DNA from: Psychrobacter ciconiae
GTDB taxonomy: Bacteria > Pseudomonadota > Gammaproteobacteria > Pseudomonadales > Moraxellaceae
Length of the DNA stretch: 64,000 nucleotides
Direction: 5' to 3'
NCBI RefSeq assembly: GCF_904846055.1
Contig: NZ_CAJGYV010000001.1
Location: 930,001-994,000 of the forward strand
The position numbers and the translations under genes are program-made. The notes below the pieces were generated by a model. The model did no database searches. It was not told the origin of the DNA and worked only from the letters and a program-made list of their open reading frames with translations. Shown here in pieces: positions 8,887 through 22,214 of the stretch. Each line of letters begins with the position of its first letter. Within the stretch, counting starts at the first letter, position 1.

Positions 8887-9576
8887 TTAGCTGTCAATTG
8901 GCATGGCAATGTTAAAGGTTTGATTGCCACTTTGGAGCACCAGCACCGTTTGCCCATTTTTTTCTTGAAGCTTACCGATATCAATCAGATGATAAAAGGT
9001 ATTGCGATTGATAAGCGCGCTTAAACCATCACGAATAAACATATAAGGGCGAATGTCCGCTGATGATGCCCCTTTTGCCATAAAAGGTTTTAAACAAATC
9101 AAATGCTCATGATCTAAGCGCACGACATCACCGGTATTGGTCGTAAACTCAAGAAACGCCACCTCATCTTCAATCGCCACGGCTACCGAGTCAATCAGTA
9201 GCGGGGCGTCTTCTACCTCGATGCGCAGTTTTTGAGCGGGCGTTTTTAAAAAATACTGAATTTCGCCATTGATCGTTTCTTGCAATAAAATGGTCGCAAA
9301 AAGATTGACCAACGCTTGTCGCAGGATTGGTCGCCCGTCATGCCACCACTCGCCATTGGCTTTGATAACGATATCAATATCCCCTACTTGCTTTGGATGC
9401 CAATTGGCAAGCGGCGGAATGCGTCGCTGATTTTTTAGCTGAAGCGGGTCGTTATTTTCTTTTAAATATTGGCTTAATTCGGCAAAAAGGTCATTTTGCG
9501 CTTGGTTTTGCTTTGCTTCAGCGCCCGTATGATTAGGGTCAGGCTGAGCTTTGGACCATTCCATATTATCGTTCAT
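8887..9576 (-). CDS. DUF1285 family protein
   Basis: A 229-residue soluble protein. The segment WHPKQVGDIDIVIKANGEWWHDGRPILRQALVNLFATIL (near residues 59-97) and the GDVVRLDHEHLICLKPF and PYMFIRDGLSALINRNTFYHL stretches are typical of DUF1285, a family common in proteobacteria with solved structures but no firm biochemical role. The first 50 residues are Gln/Asn-rich and probably disordered. It is the first gene of a likely two-gene unit with murI; this pairing may be positional only. Confidence 0.85.
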   Translation of the reverse strand: MNDNMEWSKAQPDPNHTGAEAKQNQAQNDLFAELSQYLKENNDPLQLKNQRRIPPLANWHPKQVGDIDIVIKANGEWWHDGRPILRQALVNLFATILLQETINGEIQYFLKTPAQKLRIEVEDAPLLIDSVAVAIEDEVAFLEFTTNTGDVVRLDHEHLICLKPFMAKGASSADIRPYMFIRDGLSALINRNTFYHLIDIGKLQEKNGQTVLVLQSGNQTFNIAMPIDS

Positions 9577-9995
9577 AATCTACGCTCCAAGCCAAATTTT
9601 TCGCAGTTATACGGCTAAAACCGACGCCTTTACAAAGAATAAGTTTGCAACCAAGACCATCATCAAGCGTTTTAGTTTGCGATATTTTACGATTGCGGTA
9701 TGATAAGAGATTGCACCAAGCGGTCATGGTATCAGTCTTTTGACATGGTTAAAGTACAGTTAACGCATCGTGTTTATAGTACATTTCTTTTATAATAAGT
9801 CGTTTATAAACAATGAACCCTTGGGTGCCCATTTTATCATCCCAATCGCGTTGTGTCTTGATATCATGCCAAGACCAATGCTTTGGCTGACCATCCACTG
9901 TGACGTTGTCGCGTGATGCCGCCGAATATATCAGCTGTCTTCAATTGACTATAGCCGCAATTGCCAATCAGACAGAAAAAAGTTTAGGAGTAGCT
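9577..9995. other. Intergenic region upstream of ETF-QO
   Basis: Divergent promoter region between the DUF1285 gene and the ETF-QO gene. It holds an AAGCGGTCA word at 9718-9726, a TTGACA at 9740-9745 without a convincing -10 at the right distance, and a TATAAT at 9791-9796. An upstream in-frame extension of ETF-QO from 9900 exists but lacks a ribosome binding site, so it is not called as coding. Confidence 0.5.
9718..9726 (+). repeat. Intergenic AAGCGGTCA word (copy 2)
   Basis: Exact copy in the context CCAAGCGGTCATGG, in the divergent gap between DUF1285 and ETF-QO. Confidence 0.5.
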
Positions 9996-11843
9996 ATGCA
10001 AGAGCAAGACAATCCATCCTTGGTTGAGACTCCAATCGACGCCAAAGACCAGCCTGAAATTTTGGGAGTTAATGACAGCCCAGTTAATGTTGAAGTCGGT
10101 ACTGACGCGGCAGCTAATGCCGCTGCCGAATCGGTCGAGGCAGCTTCAGCCGATTCTGTCACGCCGGAAGTTTTTGAAGACGAGCCTGAGATTGAGCGCG
10201 AGTCGATGGAATTTGATGTGATCGTCGTTGGCGGCGGTCCTGCCGGACTGTCGGCGGCGATCCGCTTGCGTCAGCTTGCCATCGCCGCAGGAAATGACGA
10301 GTTTAGCGTTTGTGTGGTTGAAAAAGGCTCAGAGTTTGGTGCTCATATTTTATCAGGGGCGGTGATTGAGCCGCGAGCGCTTGATGAGCTGATTCCAGAT
10401 TGGAAAGAAAAAGGCGCGCCGCTGACGGTTCAATCAACCCAAGACCGCGTTTATATGCTCAGATCGGCAACGCGCGCGACCCAATTGATGCACTCGGTCG
10501 TGCCTGAGAGCATGAACAATAACGGCAATTATATTGTCTCCCTTGGTAATGTGGTGCGCTGGCTTGCGGCTCAAGCTGAAGAGCTTGAAGTCATGATGTT
10601 CCCAGGATTTGCCGCTGCCGATATTCTTTATAATATTGACGGCTCAGTCAAAGGTATTTTAACCGGCGATATGGGTATTGCCGCCGATGGCTCGCCAAAA
10701 CCAAGCTTTGAGGCAGGCTATGAGCTGCTTGCCAAATACACCATTTTTGCTGAAGGTAGCCGTGGTCATTTAGGAAAACGCCTCATCAGCCGCTTTAGCC
10801 TTGATAAAGATAGCGACCCGCAGCATTACGGCATCGGGCTTAAAGAGCTTTGGGAAATCGACCCTGAAAAACACGAAGAAGGCGTGGTGATGCACGGCTC
10901 AGGCTGGCCCCTAAATGAGACGGGATCCTCAGGCGGCTGGTGGCTTTATTTCGCTGAAAACAACCAAGTCAGCTTTGGTATTGTCATTGATTTGTCTTAT
11001 TCAAACCCTTATATGTCGCCGTTTGATGAATTGCAGCGCTTAAAGCTGCATCCCTTAATTCGCAATATTTTGGAAGGCGGTAAGCGCTTGTCTTATGGTG
11101 CCCGCGCCTTGACCAAAGGGGGGTTGAACTCTCTACCGAAGCTGACCTTTGCCGGCGGCGTGTTGATTGGTGATGACGCTGGATTTTTAAATCCGGCTAA
11201 AATCAAAGGCACACATACGGCGATGAAATCAGGAATGCTTGCCGCTGAAGCCATTTTTGAGGCAATCAGCGACAACCGCCATCATGATGAAGTCACTGCT
11301 TATACGGCTAAGTTTAAGGACTCGTGGCTGTTTGAAGACAACTTTGCCGCGCGCAACTTTGCCCCTGCCATGCACCGTATGGGGCAATGGATGGGCGGCG
11401 CTTACAACTACGTTGAACAAAACCTGATGGGCGGTCAATCCTTTTTGACCATTCATGACAATCAGCACGATTACGATCAGCTTGAGCGTGCTGATCATGC
11501 GTTTGCCCCCGATTATCCACGACCTGATGGCAAGCTGACCTTTGACAAGTTGTCCTCGGTATTTATTTCTAACACCAACCACGCTGAAAATCAGCCGACG
11601 CATTTAAAATTAACCGATCCGACCGTTCCTGTCGCGATTAACTTACCGCTTTACGCTGAACCTGCCAGACTGTATTGCCCTGCCGGCGTTTATGAAGTGG
11701 TTCAAGAAGACGATGGCGCAAAGTTTGTGATTAACGCTCAAAACTGTGTCCACTGCAAAACTTGCGATATCAAAGACCCCTCACAAAACATCACTTGGGT
11801 GACCCCTGAGGGTGGCGGCGGTCCAAATTATCCTAATATGTAG
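9996..11843 (+). CDS. Electron transfer flavoprotein-ubiquinone oxidoreductase
   Basis: Passes electrons from reduced ETF (from acyl-CoA dehydrogenases) to ubiquinone at the inner membrane. The ATG at 9996 is chosen because GGAG lies at 9987-9990. From this start (615 residues), the FAD-binding motif DVIVVGGGPAGLSAA is at about 74-88. The C-terminal 4Fe-4S site has Cys561, Cys584, Cys587 and Cys590 in the YCPAG and NCVHCKTCDIKDP motifs, followed by the conserved GGGGPNYPNM end. The first 70 residues are an Ala/Glu/Asp-rich extension absent from most homologues (about 550 residues). No etfA/etfB is present nearby. Confidence 0.95.
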   Translation: MQEQDNPSLVETPIDAKDQPEILGVNDSPVNVEVGTDAAANAAAESVEAASADSVTPEVFEDEPEIERESMEFDVIVVGGGPAGLSAAIRLRQLAIAAGNDEFSVCVVEKGSEFGAHILSGAVIEPRALDELIPDWKEKGAPLTVQSTQDRVYMLRSATRATQLMHSVVPESMNNNGNYIVSLGNVVRWLAAQAEELEVMMFPGFAAADILYNIDGSVKGILTGDMGIAADGSPKPSFEAGYELLAKYTIFAEGSRGHLGKRLISRFSLDKDSDPQHYGIGLKELWEIDPEKHEEGVVMHGSGWPLNETGSSGGWWLYFAENNQVSFGIVIDLSYSNPYMSPFDELQRLKLHPLIRNILEGGKRLSYGARALTKGGLNSLPKLTFAGGVLIGDDAGFLNPAKIKGTHTAMKSGMLAAEAIFEAISDNRHHDEVTAYTAKFKDSWLFEDNFAARNFAPAMHRMGQWMGGAYNYVEQNLMGGQSFLTIHDNQHDYDQLERADHAFAPDYPRPDGKLTFDKLSSVFISNTNHAENQPTHLKLTDPTVPVAINLPLYAEPARLYCPAGVYEVVQEDDGAKFVINAQNCVHCKTCDIKDPSQNITWVTPEGGGGPNYPNM

Positions 11844-11864
11844 TTAGTTCATGCTGACCATATC

Positions 11865-11898
11865 TAAAAAACGCGCTGACCAATCGGCGCGTTTTTTT
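11865..11898 (+). terminator. Rho-independent terminator after ETF-QO
   Basis: AAACGCGC and GCGCGTTT pair around a 10-nt loop, followed by a run of T. Confidence 0.85.
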
Positions 11899-12503
11899 AC
11901 TTTTATCTGTGTACTACTCCATTTCTTTTGGATATTTTAAAACATTCCTCCACTAACAAGTCCTATCATTTCCTTGTTTTATCGTATCAACTCTCCTCTA
12001 GCTGGGCTTACAGCTTGGCTAAAAAAGATATTTGTTCGTAAATAAGCGCTCATTTTATCAAAAACTATCATAATGATTTTTATAGCTACTAAAAACGATA
12101 ATTCGGCGGCTTTTACCTGCTAAAAATTCCATTTTTTACAAAAAAAATAAATTTTTACAAGTTTTATCTTAATAATAGCGTTGTTAGTTAAGCTAATCTG
12201 GAATTAATTATTGTTATATCGATAGAAGTTGTATATATTCAGTAGTAGTTTAAGTTGATTTATGGGCTTATTTGATATATTTACCAATTAAAGTTTGCAG
12301 AAATATATTGAACTGAGCATTTTGTCAGGAAGACAAGAGACCAAAAGACAGTGGAGTGTTAGCCTTATCGACCTTCTCTTCTCTTTTGCCAACTTGCAAT
12401 GGATTAAGCGCAGCAATTTTGGAGGATGCTTCGTTTTAATCCACAATCTGATATCCCATTTGCAAGGTAATCCAAGGTTGGATACAACAATAAGGAGTTG
12501 ATT
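11899..12503. other. Long AT-rich leader region upstream of the DUF485-actP pair
   Basis: About 600 bp with no convincing gene; a 68-codon open frame near 12295 lacks coding character. It contains poly-A/T tracts around 12130-12165 and a possible promoter (see 12211-12239). Long upstream regions are usual for regulated acetate permease operons, but no specific operator is recognised. Confidence 0.5.
12211..12239 (+). promoter_or_regulatory. Possible promoter for DUF485-actP
   Basis: TTGTTA (12211-12216) and TATATT (12234-12239) are separated by 17 bp. This resembles a sigma-70 promoter and would leave a leader of about 260 nt before the DUF485 gene. Confidence 0.35.
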
Positions 12504-12836
12504 ATGGATGATTCACAAGTTCAGCGAATTCTCAATAATCCGAAGTTTCAAGAGATGGTCAGCAGAAAACGCAAGCTGAGTTGGACGCTCACTGCCATTA
12601 TGCTCGTCATTTATGTTGGTTTTATGCTGCTGGTTGGCTATAACAAACCATTTTTGGCAAGCTCAGTCAGCGGCGGGGTCACCACTTGGGGGATTCCATT
12701 AGGGCTTGGCATTATCGTTCTGTCATTTATTTTATGTGGGGTATATTCCTATATCGCCAACAGTAAGCTTGACCCGCTCAATGAAGAAACCCTCAAGGAA
12801 GTTGAGGCCATCGCACATGAAAAAGGAATGCACTAA
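12504..12836 (+). CDS. DUF485 small membrane protein (YjcH-type)
   Basis: A 110-residue inner-membrane protein with two hydrophobic helices (about 28-48 and 61-85) and short charged ends. The opening [25 protein letters not shown] is the DUF485 signature. AAGGAG at 12492-12497 fixes the start at 12504. Only 1 bp separates its stop from actP, the arrangement found for yjcH-actP in enterobacteria, so it is very likely cotranscribed and related to acetate/cation symport. Its molecular job is not established. Confidence 0.92.
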   Translation: MDDSQVQRILNNPKFQEMVSRKRKLSWTLTAIMLVIYVGFMLLVGYNKPFLASSVSGGVTTWGIPLGLGIIVLSFILCGVYSYIANSKLDPLNEETLKEVEAIAHEKGMH

Positions 12837-12837
12837 G

Positions 12838-14553
12838 ATGAAAAGGATGTCTCTTAACGCGTTATTTCTTACTGTGGCAGGACTGTGCTGCGCAAACCTT
12901 GCGGTTGCCGCCCCTGATTTGGGGGTCGCTGAACAGCAAGCAACCAACTGGCCGGCGATTATCATGTTTATGATTTTCGTAGGCTTTACCCTGTTAATCA
13001 CCAAGTGGGCTGCCAAACAAACCCAATCAACTGAAGACTTTTATACCGCAGGCGGCGGCATCAGCGGCTTTCAAAACGGTCTTGCTATTGCTGGCGACTA
13101 TATGTCCGCCGCTTCGTTTTTGGGGATTTCGGCGCTGGTTTTCAGCTCAGGATTTGACGGCTTGCTGTATTCACTTGGATTTATGGTTGGCTGGCCGATT
13201 GTTTTATTCTTAATTGCTGAGCGTCTACGTAACCTTGGTCGATTTAACTTATCAGACGTGGTGTCATTTCGTTTAGAAGAGAAGCCGGTGCGAACTTTGG
13301 CGGCTTTTAGCTCGCTCGTTGTCGTTGCGTTTTATTTAATTGCCCAAATGGTTGGCGCAGGTCAGCTCATCAAGCTTTTATTTGGTTTGGATTACAACAT
13401 TGCGGTGATTGTCGTCGGCTTATTGATGACCGCTTATGTGTTGTTTGGCGGTATGCTTGCCACCACTTGGGTTCAGATCATCAAAGCGGTATTGCTGCTA
13501 AGCGGGGCGACTTTTATGGCATTTATGGTCATGAAGGCAGTTGGCTTTAGCTTTAGCAACATGTTTAACGAGTCCATCGGCATTTATAGTCAAGCTCATA
13601 AAATTAGCCTCTCTGAAGCCACCAAAATCATGGGACCTGGCAAACTGACTGAAAATCCCATCGATGCGCTATCATTAGGACTGGCGTTGATGTTTGGTAC
13701 GGCAGGGCTACCGCACATTTTAATGCGCTTTTTCACCGTAAAAGATGCCAAAGAAGCTCGTAAATCGGTCGTGGTTGCCACAGGGTTTATCGGTTATTTT
13801 TACCTGCTCACTTTTATCATCGGCTTTGGTGCTATCTTATTTGTCTCAAACAACCCGCAGTTCCTCGACCTTGCAAAATCAGCCCTGAGCGGTAATTTAG
13901 AGCTTATCGGCGGTAACAACATGGCGGCGGTTCACTTAAGTGAAGCGGTCGGTGGCGACTTATTCATGGGCTTTATTTCTGCCGTTGCCTTTGCTACGAT
14001 CCTTGCCGTGGTTGCCGGATTGACCTTATCAGGGGTTTCTGCCATTTCGCACGACCTTTATGCCAACGTCTTTAAAAAAGGTCAAACCACACCACAGTCT
14101 GAGCTTAGAATGTCGCGAATTGCCACCATTGGTCTAGCGATTTTTGCCATTATCTTAGGCGTGTTGTTTGAAAAGCAAAACGTAGCTTTCATGGTCGGTC
14201 TTGCCTTCTCAGTAGCAGCTTGTGCCAACTTCCCTATTCTTGTACTGTCGATGTTCTGGAAAGGTCTCACCACTCGCGGCGCGGTAATTGGCGGCGTGGT
14301 TGGCTTGGTTGGCGCGGTGGTATTGATCGTACTTTCAAAAGCCGTTTGGGTCGATACCTTGAGCATTTCAGAAACTGCGCCAAACCCGTTTAATGGTCCT
14401 GCCCTTTTTGCCATGCCATTATCGTTCCTTTGCTGCTGGTTCTTCTCAGTCACAGACAAAACGGCGCGTGCTGAAGCTGAACGCAAAGCCTTCGATGCCC
14501 AGTTTGTTCGCTCACAGACCGGAATTGGTATCTCAGGCGCTTCTGACCACTAA
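12838..14553 (+). CDS. actP: Cation/acetate symporter ActP
   Basis: Sodium:solute symporter family protein that takes up acetate and similar short-chain carboxylates. Start 12838 follows AAGGA and gives 571 residues, beginning with a cleavable-looking signal (ANLAVAA near 20-25), as in ActP homologues. The first transmembrane helix is followed by [32 protein letters not shown], a strong ActP/SSF signature, and about 13 helices follow. An in-frame reading begins further upstream, within DUF485, but has no start signals. A terminator follows at 14572. Confidence 0.95.
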   Translation: MKRMSLNALFLTVAGLCCANLAVAAPDLGVAEQQATNWPAIIMFMIFVGFTLLITKWAAKQTQSTEDFYTAGGGISGFQNGLAIAGDYMSAASFLGISALVFSSGFDGLLYSLGFMVGWPIVLFLIAERLRNLGRFNLSDVVSFRLEEKPVRTLAAFSSLVVVAFYLIAQMVGAGQLIKLLFGLDYNIAVIVVGLLMTAYVLFGGMLATTWVQIIKAVLLLSGATFMAFMVMKAVGFSFSNMFNESIGIYSQAHKISLSEATKIMGPGKLTENPIDALSLGLALMFGTAGLPHILMRFFTVKDAKEARKSVVVATGFIGYFYLLTFIIGFGAILFVSNNPQFLDLAKSALSGNLELIGGNNMAAVHLSEAVGGDLFMGFISAVAFATILAVVAGLTLSGVSAISHDLYANVFKKGQTTPQSELRMSRIATIGLAIFAIILGVLFEKQNVAFMVGLAFSVAACANFPILVLSMFWKGLTTRGAVIGGVVGLVGAVVLIVLSKAVWVDTLSISETAPNPFNGPALFAMPLSFLCCWFFSVTDKTARAEAERKAFDAQFVRSQTGIGISGASDH

Positions 14554-14571
14554 TAAAAACAGCTGTTAAAT

Positions 14572-14602
14572 AAAAAGCCCTCAGCAATTGAGGGCTTTTT
14601 TG
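14572..14602. terminator. Bidirectional terminator between actP and the rhomboid gene
   Basis: AAAAAGCCCTCA and TGAGGGCTTTTT form a near-perfect stem with a 5-nt loop between two convergent genes. Confidence 0.88.
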
Positions 14603-14627
14603 TTGCTAACACTGTCCTGAAAAACAT

Positions 14628-15245
14628 TTATCTTGACGATTTTAACAGCAGTTTTTTTGTTGGCAGGGCTGGTTTTGACATCGCACCAAGAATCAATCCT
14701 GCAAAAACACCGCCAAAATGCGCGGCAAAAGAAATTCCAGATTGGGGCATCAACCCTTCTTTGAGCACTAACCAATATCCCGTTCCCATCACCAAACACG
14801 CTGCCAAATAACCCCAGCGCCGCGCAAACACCGCCCCACCAATCATAAAGCCAATCATCGCAAAACATAGCCCTGATGCGCCAATATGAATTGACAAGGG
14901 CGAGCCTAACAGCCACGTCATCAGCCCCGAAGCAATGACGAGTTTAATAATTGTTAAATACGCATCACGCTCAAACAGCCCAAATAAAAATAAAATTTGC
15001 AGCAATAAAAAACTATTTCCTAGCAAATGCGCCAAATCTGCATGCATCGTCCACGACGCAAACACCCCAACCAAACTGCGTAAATCAACCGTTCGCGGCA
15101 CAATTCCAAAAATGTTCCAAAGTCCAAACAGCAGCGCTTTATTGATAAAAAACATGCCCCACATTGGCAGCAAAACAAATGCATAAAGCCCCACCACCTG
15201 CCGCAATCGGCTGATGATAAGCGCCCAAAATCGTTGCCAGTCCAT
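14628..15245 (-). CDS. Rhomboid-family intramembrane serine protease
   Basis: Cleaves transmembrane substrates within the membrane. About six helices are visible. The conserved H-x-x-x-N (His73, Asn77) in LAHLLGNSF, the nucleophile motif GASG (Ser125) and the partner His176 in AAHFGGVFAG form the rhomboid active site. The ATG at 15243-15245 is preferred over the GTG six bases upstream because AAGGTGG is better placed for it. It is 26 bp downstream of the 5'-nucleotidase gene and probably shares its transcript. Substrate unknown. Confidence 0.9.
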   Translation of the reverse strand: MDWQRFWALIISRLRQVVGLYAFVLLPMWGMFFINKALLFGLWNIFGIVPRTVDLRSLVGVFASWTMHADLAHLLGNSFLLLQILFLFGLFERDAYLTIIKLVIASGLMTWLLGSPLSIHIGASGLCFAMIGFMIGGAVFARRWGYLAACLVMGTGYWLVLKEGLMPQSGISFAAHFGGVFAGLILGAMSKPALPTKKLLLKSSR

Positions 15246-15271
15246 AACCACCTTCTTGATTATGTTAAGTA

Positions 15272-16327
15272 TTAACGCACCTTTCTTGATTGTCTTAATT
15301 TATCCTTGCAAGGCACAAAGCGTAATTCTTGCGACTCATTTTTAGCAATCGGCATTGATGAATAAAGCTTTGAGCTTGATCGATAGGGCACCAAGGCTGT
15401 CGGCACAAAGCTCTTTGCCGCATTGATATGACTGACCGAATCATCAAAAAAGATATGAGGCGCAAAGGTTTTAAGCACTGCTGTTTTATCAAGACCGCCC
15501 AAAAAAAATGCCATATCGACATCCACGCCCCAATCCCGCAGCGTCTTGATCGCCCGCAAATCCGCTGGTGCATTTCGAGCGGTCACCAACGCGATGCTAA
15601 TTGGGCGCTCTGTCGGACTTGCAGGAAGCCGCTCTTGTAGATTTGACAGCTTAATTAACAGCTCAGCATAAGGACCTTTTTCAATCGGTAAATCGCGCAA
15701 TTTAGCCTCGCGCTCATGAAATGCTTGTAGCCCTTTTTGCTTATAAAGCAGCTCCCCTGAGTCATCAAACAGCACCGCATCGCCATCAAAAGCAATCCGC
15801 AACTGCTGCGTATCCAGCTGGTAGGTGTTGACCGGAGTTGCATCTAAAATCGCACAAGCACAAGTTCCCGCATCCGCAACTTGCTGAGCGTCCTCACGAT
15901 TGGTCGTTAAAAACAAATCGACCTTAAAATTATCAAGGTAAGGAGCAACCTTACTTCCAGAAATAAATGCCGATCGTGAAATACTCAAACCATAATTACG
16001 AATAGCATTTAACACCTGAATCCCCGTGTCGGGGCTACTCTTTGAGACGATAACCACCTCAACTAATGGCGCAATCACTCCAGAGTTGGCTTTTGGGCAA
16101 GTTTCACAATACTTATTTAAGTTTAATAGCGCTTGAATCAAAGGAAATCCAGCGCCGATATTAAGCTTATCATTTTCGCGCTCTGCCATATAGTCGCGAA
16201 ATTCTTTGATTGCGGTTTCAGGACTGTCTTTTAACAAGTCAAGTAAATGGTTTTCTGATTCAGACAAGTCAAACAACGCCGTAGCCGAAATTGCCACAAT
16301 CAACGTATTAGAAAAATCAACCGCCAT
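15272..16327 (-). CDS. 5'-nucleotidase (cytosolic cN-I-type family)
   Basis: A 351-residue protein matching the bacterial members of the cytosolic 5'-nucleotidase I family. The core includes VVIVSKSSPDTGIQVLNAIRNYGL near 100-125, AFDGDAVLFDDSGE near 190-205 (the HAD-like acidic motif) and a late FFDDS motif near 294-298. It should dephosphorylate nucleoside 5'-monophosphates; the exact preference cannot be told. AAGGAG stands before the ATG. It heads a likely two-gene unit with the rhomboid gene and begins just downstream of the rRNA terminator, on the same strand. Confidence 0.85.
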   Translation of the reverse strand: MAVDFSNTLIVAISATALFDLSESENHLLDLLKDSPETAIKEFRDYMAERENDKLNIGAGFPLIQALLNLNKYCETCPKANSGVIAPLVEVVIVSKSSPDTGIQVLNAIRNYGLSISRSAFISGSKVAPYLDNFKVDLFLTTNREDAQQVADAGTCACAILDATPVNTYQLDTQQLRIAFDGDAVLFDDSGELLYKQKGLQAFHEREAKLRDLPIEKGPYAELLIKLSNLQERLPASPTERPISIALVTARNAPADLRAIKTLRDWGVDVDMAFFLGGLDKTAVLKTFAPHIFFDDSVSHINAAKSFVPTALVPYRSSSKLYSSMPIAKNESQELRFVPCKDKLRQSRKVR

Positions 16328-16432
16328 ATAAACTCCTTAAATTATTATTGTTTTAAGCGATTAGTTTAACAATTAACTATGGCAGCGTAAGTAGTAGTTC
16401 TTTAAATGCTCGTTTAGAGCAACACAAGCAAA

Positions 16433-16465
16433 AAAAAGCCCCCAACGTAGTGTTGGGGGCTTTTT
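16433..16465 (-). terminator. rRNA operon terminator
   Basis: A 9-bp stem of GCCCCCAAC and GTTGGGGGC with a 5-nt loop. On the minus strand it is followed by a run of T. It lies about 12 nt beyond the 5S gene. Confidence 0.92.
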
Positions 16466-16476
16466 AAGAAAAGGGA

Positions 16477-16589
16477 GCTGACGATGACCTACTCTCACAT
16501 GAGCGAATCACACTACCATCGGCGCAGCGATGTTTCACTTCTGAGTTCGGGAAGGGATCAGGTGGTTCCATCGCGCTGTTGTCGTCAGC
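16477..16589 (-). rRNA. rrf: 5S ribosomal RNA
   Basis: About 113 nt. The ends GCTGACGA and TCGTCAGC pair as the terminal helix, and the internal CCGAACTCAGAAGTGAAAC stretch is the 5S signature. Last gene of the operon, ahead of the terminator. Ends are accurate to a few bases. Confidence 0.95.
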
Positions 16590-16692
16590 AAAGGGGGTAT
16601 AGATAGGAGTCTGTTGTTTTTGAATCAAGCTATTGATGATATCGAATCATGACCGGCTATCTTTTGATAGCAACAAACCACTTGGGTGTTGT

Positions 16693-19551
<2,859 letters not shown>

Positions 19552-19841
19552 ACAACCCCAAAGGGTCTATGGGTAATGATAACGATATCACCTATGTTTA
19601 CGCTTGATTCAGTTCTCTTTACTTTGATAATCACCCCTTGGGATAACAACTGATGTCATTAAAAGGTGATTATCAGGTTAGTGATGATACGTGAAATATC
19701 ATTACTAACCCAGACTCATATCTATGTTGTTAAATAGTCAATCATGCTCTCGTCGAGTCACAATCTTCTGTATAAAACAGAAAGAAGAAATCGATTCCAA
19801 TCTCTTGTTTCTGTTTATACCGCTTCATATCGTCTCTAGTA
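19552..19841 (-). other. Internal spacer between 23S and tRNA-Ala
   Basis: A 290-bp transcribed spacer, AT-rich, containing sequence near 19552 that can pair with the 23S 3' flank (TATGGTCAAG on both sides) to form the RNase III processing stem. No gene is seen in it. Confidence 0.7.
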
Positions 19842-19917
19842 TGGTGGAGCCAAGGAGAGTCGAACTCCTGACCTCCTGCGTGCAAGGCAGGCGCTCTACC
19901 AACTGAGCTATGGCCCC
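19842..19917 (-). tRNA. tRNA-Ala (anticodon TGC)
   Basis: A 76-nt cloverleaf on the minus strand starting GGGGCCATAGCTCAG, with anticodon loop CTTGCAC (TGC) and an encoded CCA end. Sits in the 16S-23S spacer after tRNA-Ile. Confidence 0.97.
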
Positions 19918-19924
19918 AGATGTT

Positions 19925-20001
19925 TGGTGGGTCTGATAAGACTTGAACTTATGACCCCCGCGTTATCAACACGGTGCTCTAACCAACTGAGCTACAGACC
20001 C
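19925..20001 (-). tRNA. tRNA-Ile (anticodon GAT)
   Basis: A 77-nt cloverleaf on the minus strand starting GGGTCTGTAGCTCAG, with anticodon loop TTGATAA (GAT) and an encoded CCA. Only 7 nt separate it from tRNA-Ala. The Ile-Ala pair in the spacer is the common gammaproteobacterial arrangement. Confidence 0.97.
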
Positions 20002-20067
20002 TGAGAAGCGTTAACGCTTAAACCAAAGAACAACTTGTTGTGGATTCTTACTAACCGAATACTTCAT

Positions 20068-21604
<1,537 letters not shown>

Positions 21605-21838
21605 AATCTTTCTTGAAGCCTTTACTATGTAAACATAGAAGACGACTTCGAATCTTTGGCTCATTTAATTACTAGCAAATTTACTTTCGCATTCGTATAT
21701 GAATTAACTTGAGTTATTTGCTGAAACTAAATGATAATGTTATTAGCATTCTGTCTTAGCAAAAATCCACACAAGTTGTTCTTTAGTTCGCTGTTAAATA
21801 ATGTAGCAATCTGTCGTCCAGTATCGCTCAAGCTATCT

Positions 21839-21866
21839 ATCATATCACGTCGTGATGCTCTGTCAA
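21839..21866 (-). promoter_or_regulatory. rrn promoter-like sequence, proximal
   Basis: On the minus strand, TTGACA (21861-21866) and TATGAT (21839-21844) with a 16-bp spacer, about 235 bp from the start of 16S. Confidence 0.6.
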
Positions 21867-21968
21867 GCTCTTATTTTAATTTGTTTCTCAAGGGTAATAT
21901 CGTAACTGCCAATTCTAAGCTTATTTAAGCTGTCCGTTTTGGCGCTACCGTTGCCTTGTGAGGTGCGT

Positions 21969-21996
21969 ATTATAGACGCTTAATTTCCTAAGTCAA
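21969..21996 (-). promoter_or_regulatory. rrn promoter-like sequence, middle
   Basis: On the minus strand, TTGACT (21991-21996) and perfect TATAAT (21969-21974), 16-bp spacer, followed by the GC-rich ACGCACC that resembles a stringent discriminator. Confidence 0.75.
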
Positions 21997-22105
21997 GAAG
22001 TTTTTTAATTGTTTTTAAAGTTGTCTCAAGTCGCAATTGGCAAGTTGATCTGACTTTAAAAGTAATCGCTGCTATCGCCGCTAACTTCCGTCCTTGTGGG
22101 GGCGT

Positions 22106-22133
22106 ATTATAGAGAAATTTGAGAGGCGGTCAA
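22106..22133 (-). promoter_or_regulatory. rrn promoter-like sequence, distal
   Basis: On the minus strand, TTGACC (22128-22133) and perfect TATAAT (22106-22111), 16-bp spacer, followed by ACGCCCCC. Probably the main P1 promoter. Confidence 0.75.
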
Positions 22134-22214
22134 GCGTTATTTGAAAAATATTTGGATTAATTTATAAAGTAGTGATTTCACTATTATTCTACCATCACTC
22201 CCCTTTCACTGTCT

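Larger units (their letters stand above)
21605..22214 (-). promoter_or_regulatory. rRNA operon promoter and leader region
   Basis: About 600 bp upstream of 16S holding the leader and three promoter-like pairs listed separately. The rest is AT-rich, as expected for an UP-element region and antitermination leader. An exact boxA could not be pinned down by eye. Confidence 0.75.

Noticed and set aside
9900..9995. Upstream in-frame extension of ETF-QO
   Set aside because: It has no ribosome binding site, and a clear GGAG-ATG start exists at 9996.
12295..12501. 68-codon open frame before DUF485
   Set aside because: It lacks a start signal and coding character and lies in the presumed leader of the actP unit.
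12706..12837. Upstream in-frame extension of ActP inside DUF485
   Set aside because: It overlaps DUF485 in another frame, and the signal peptide of ActP begins at 12838.
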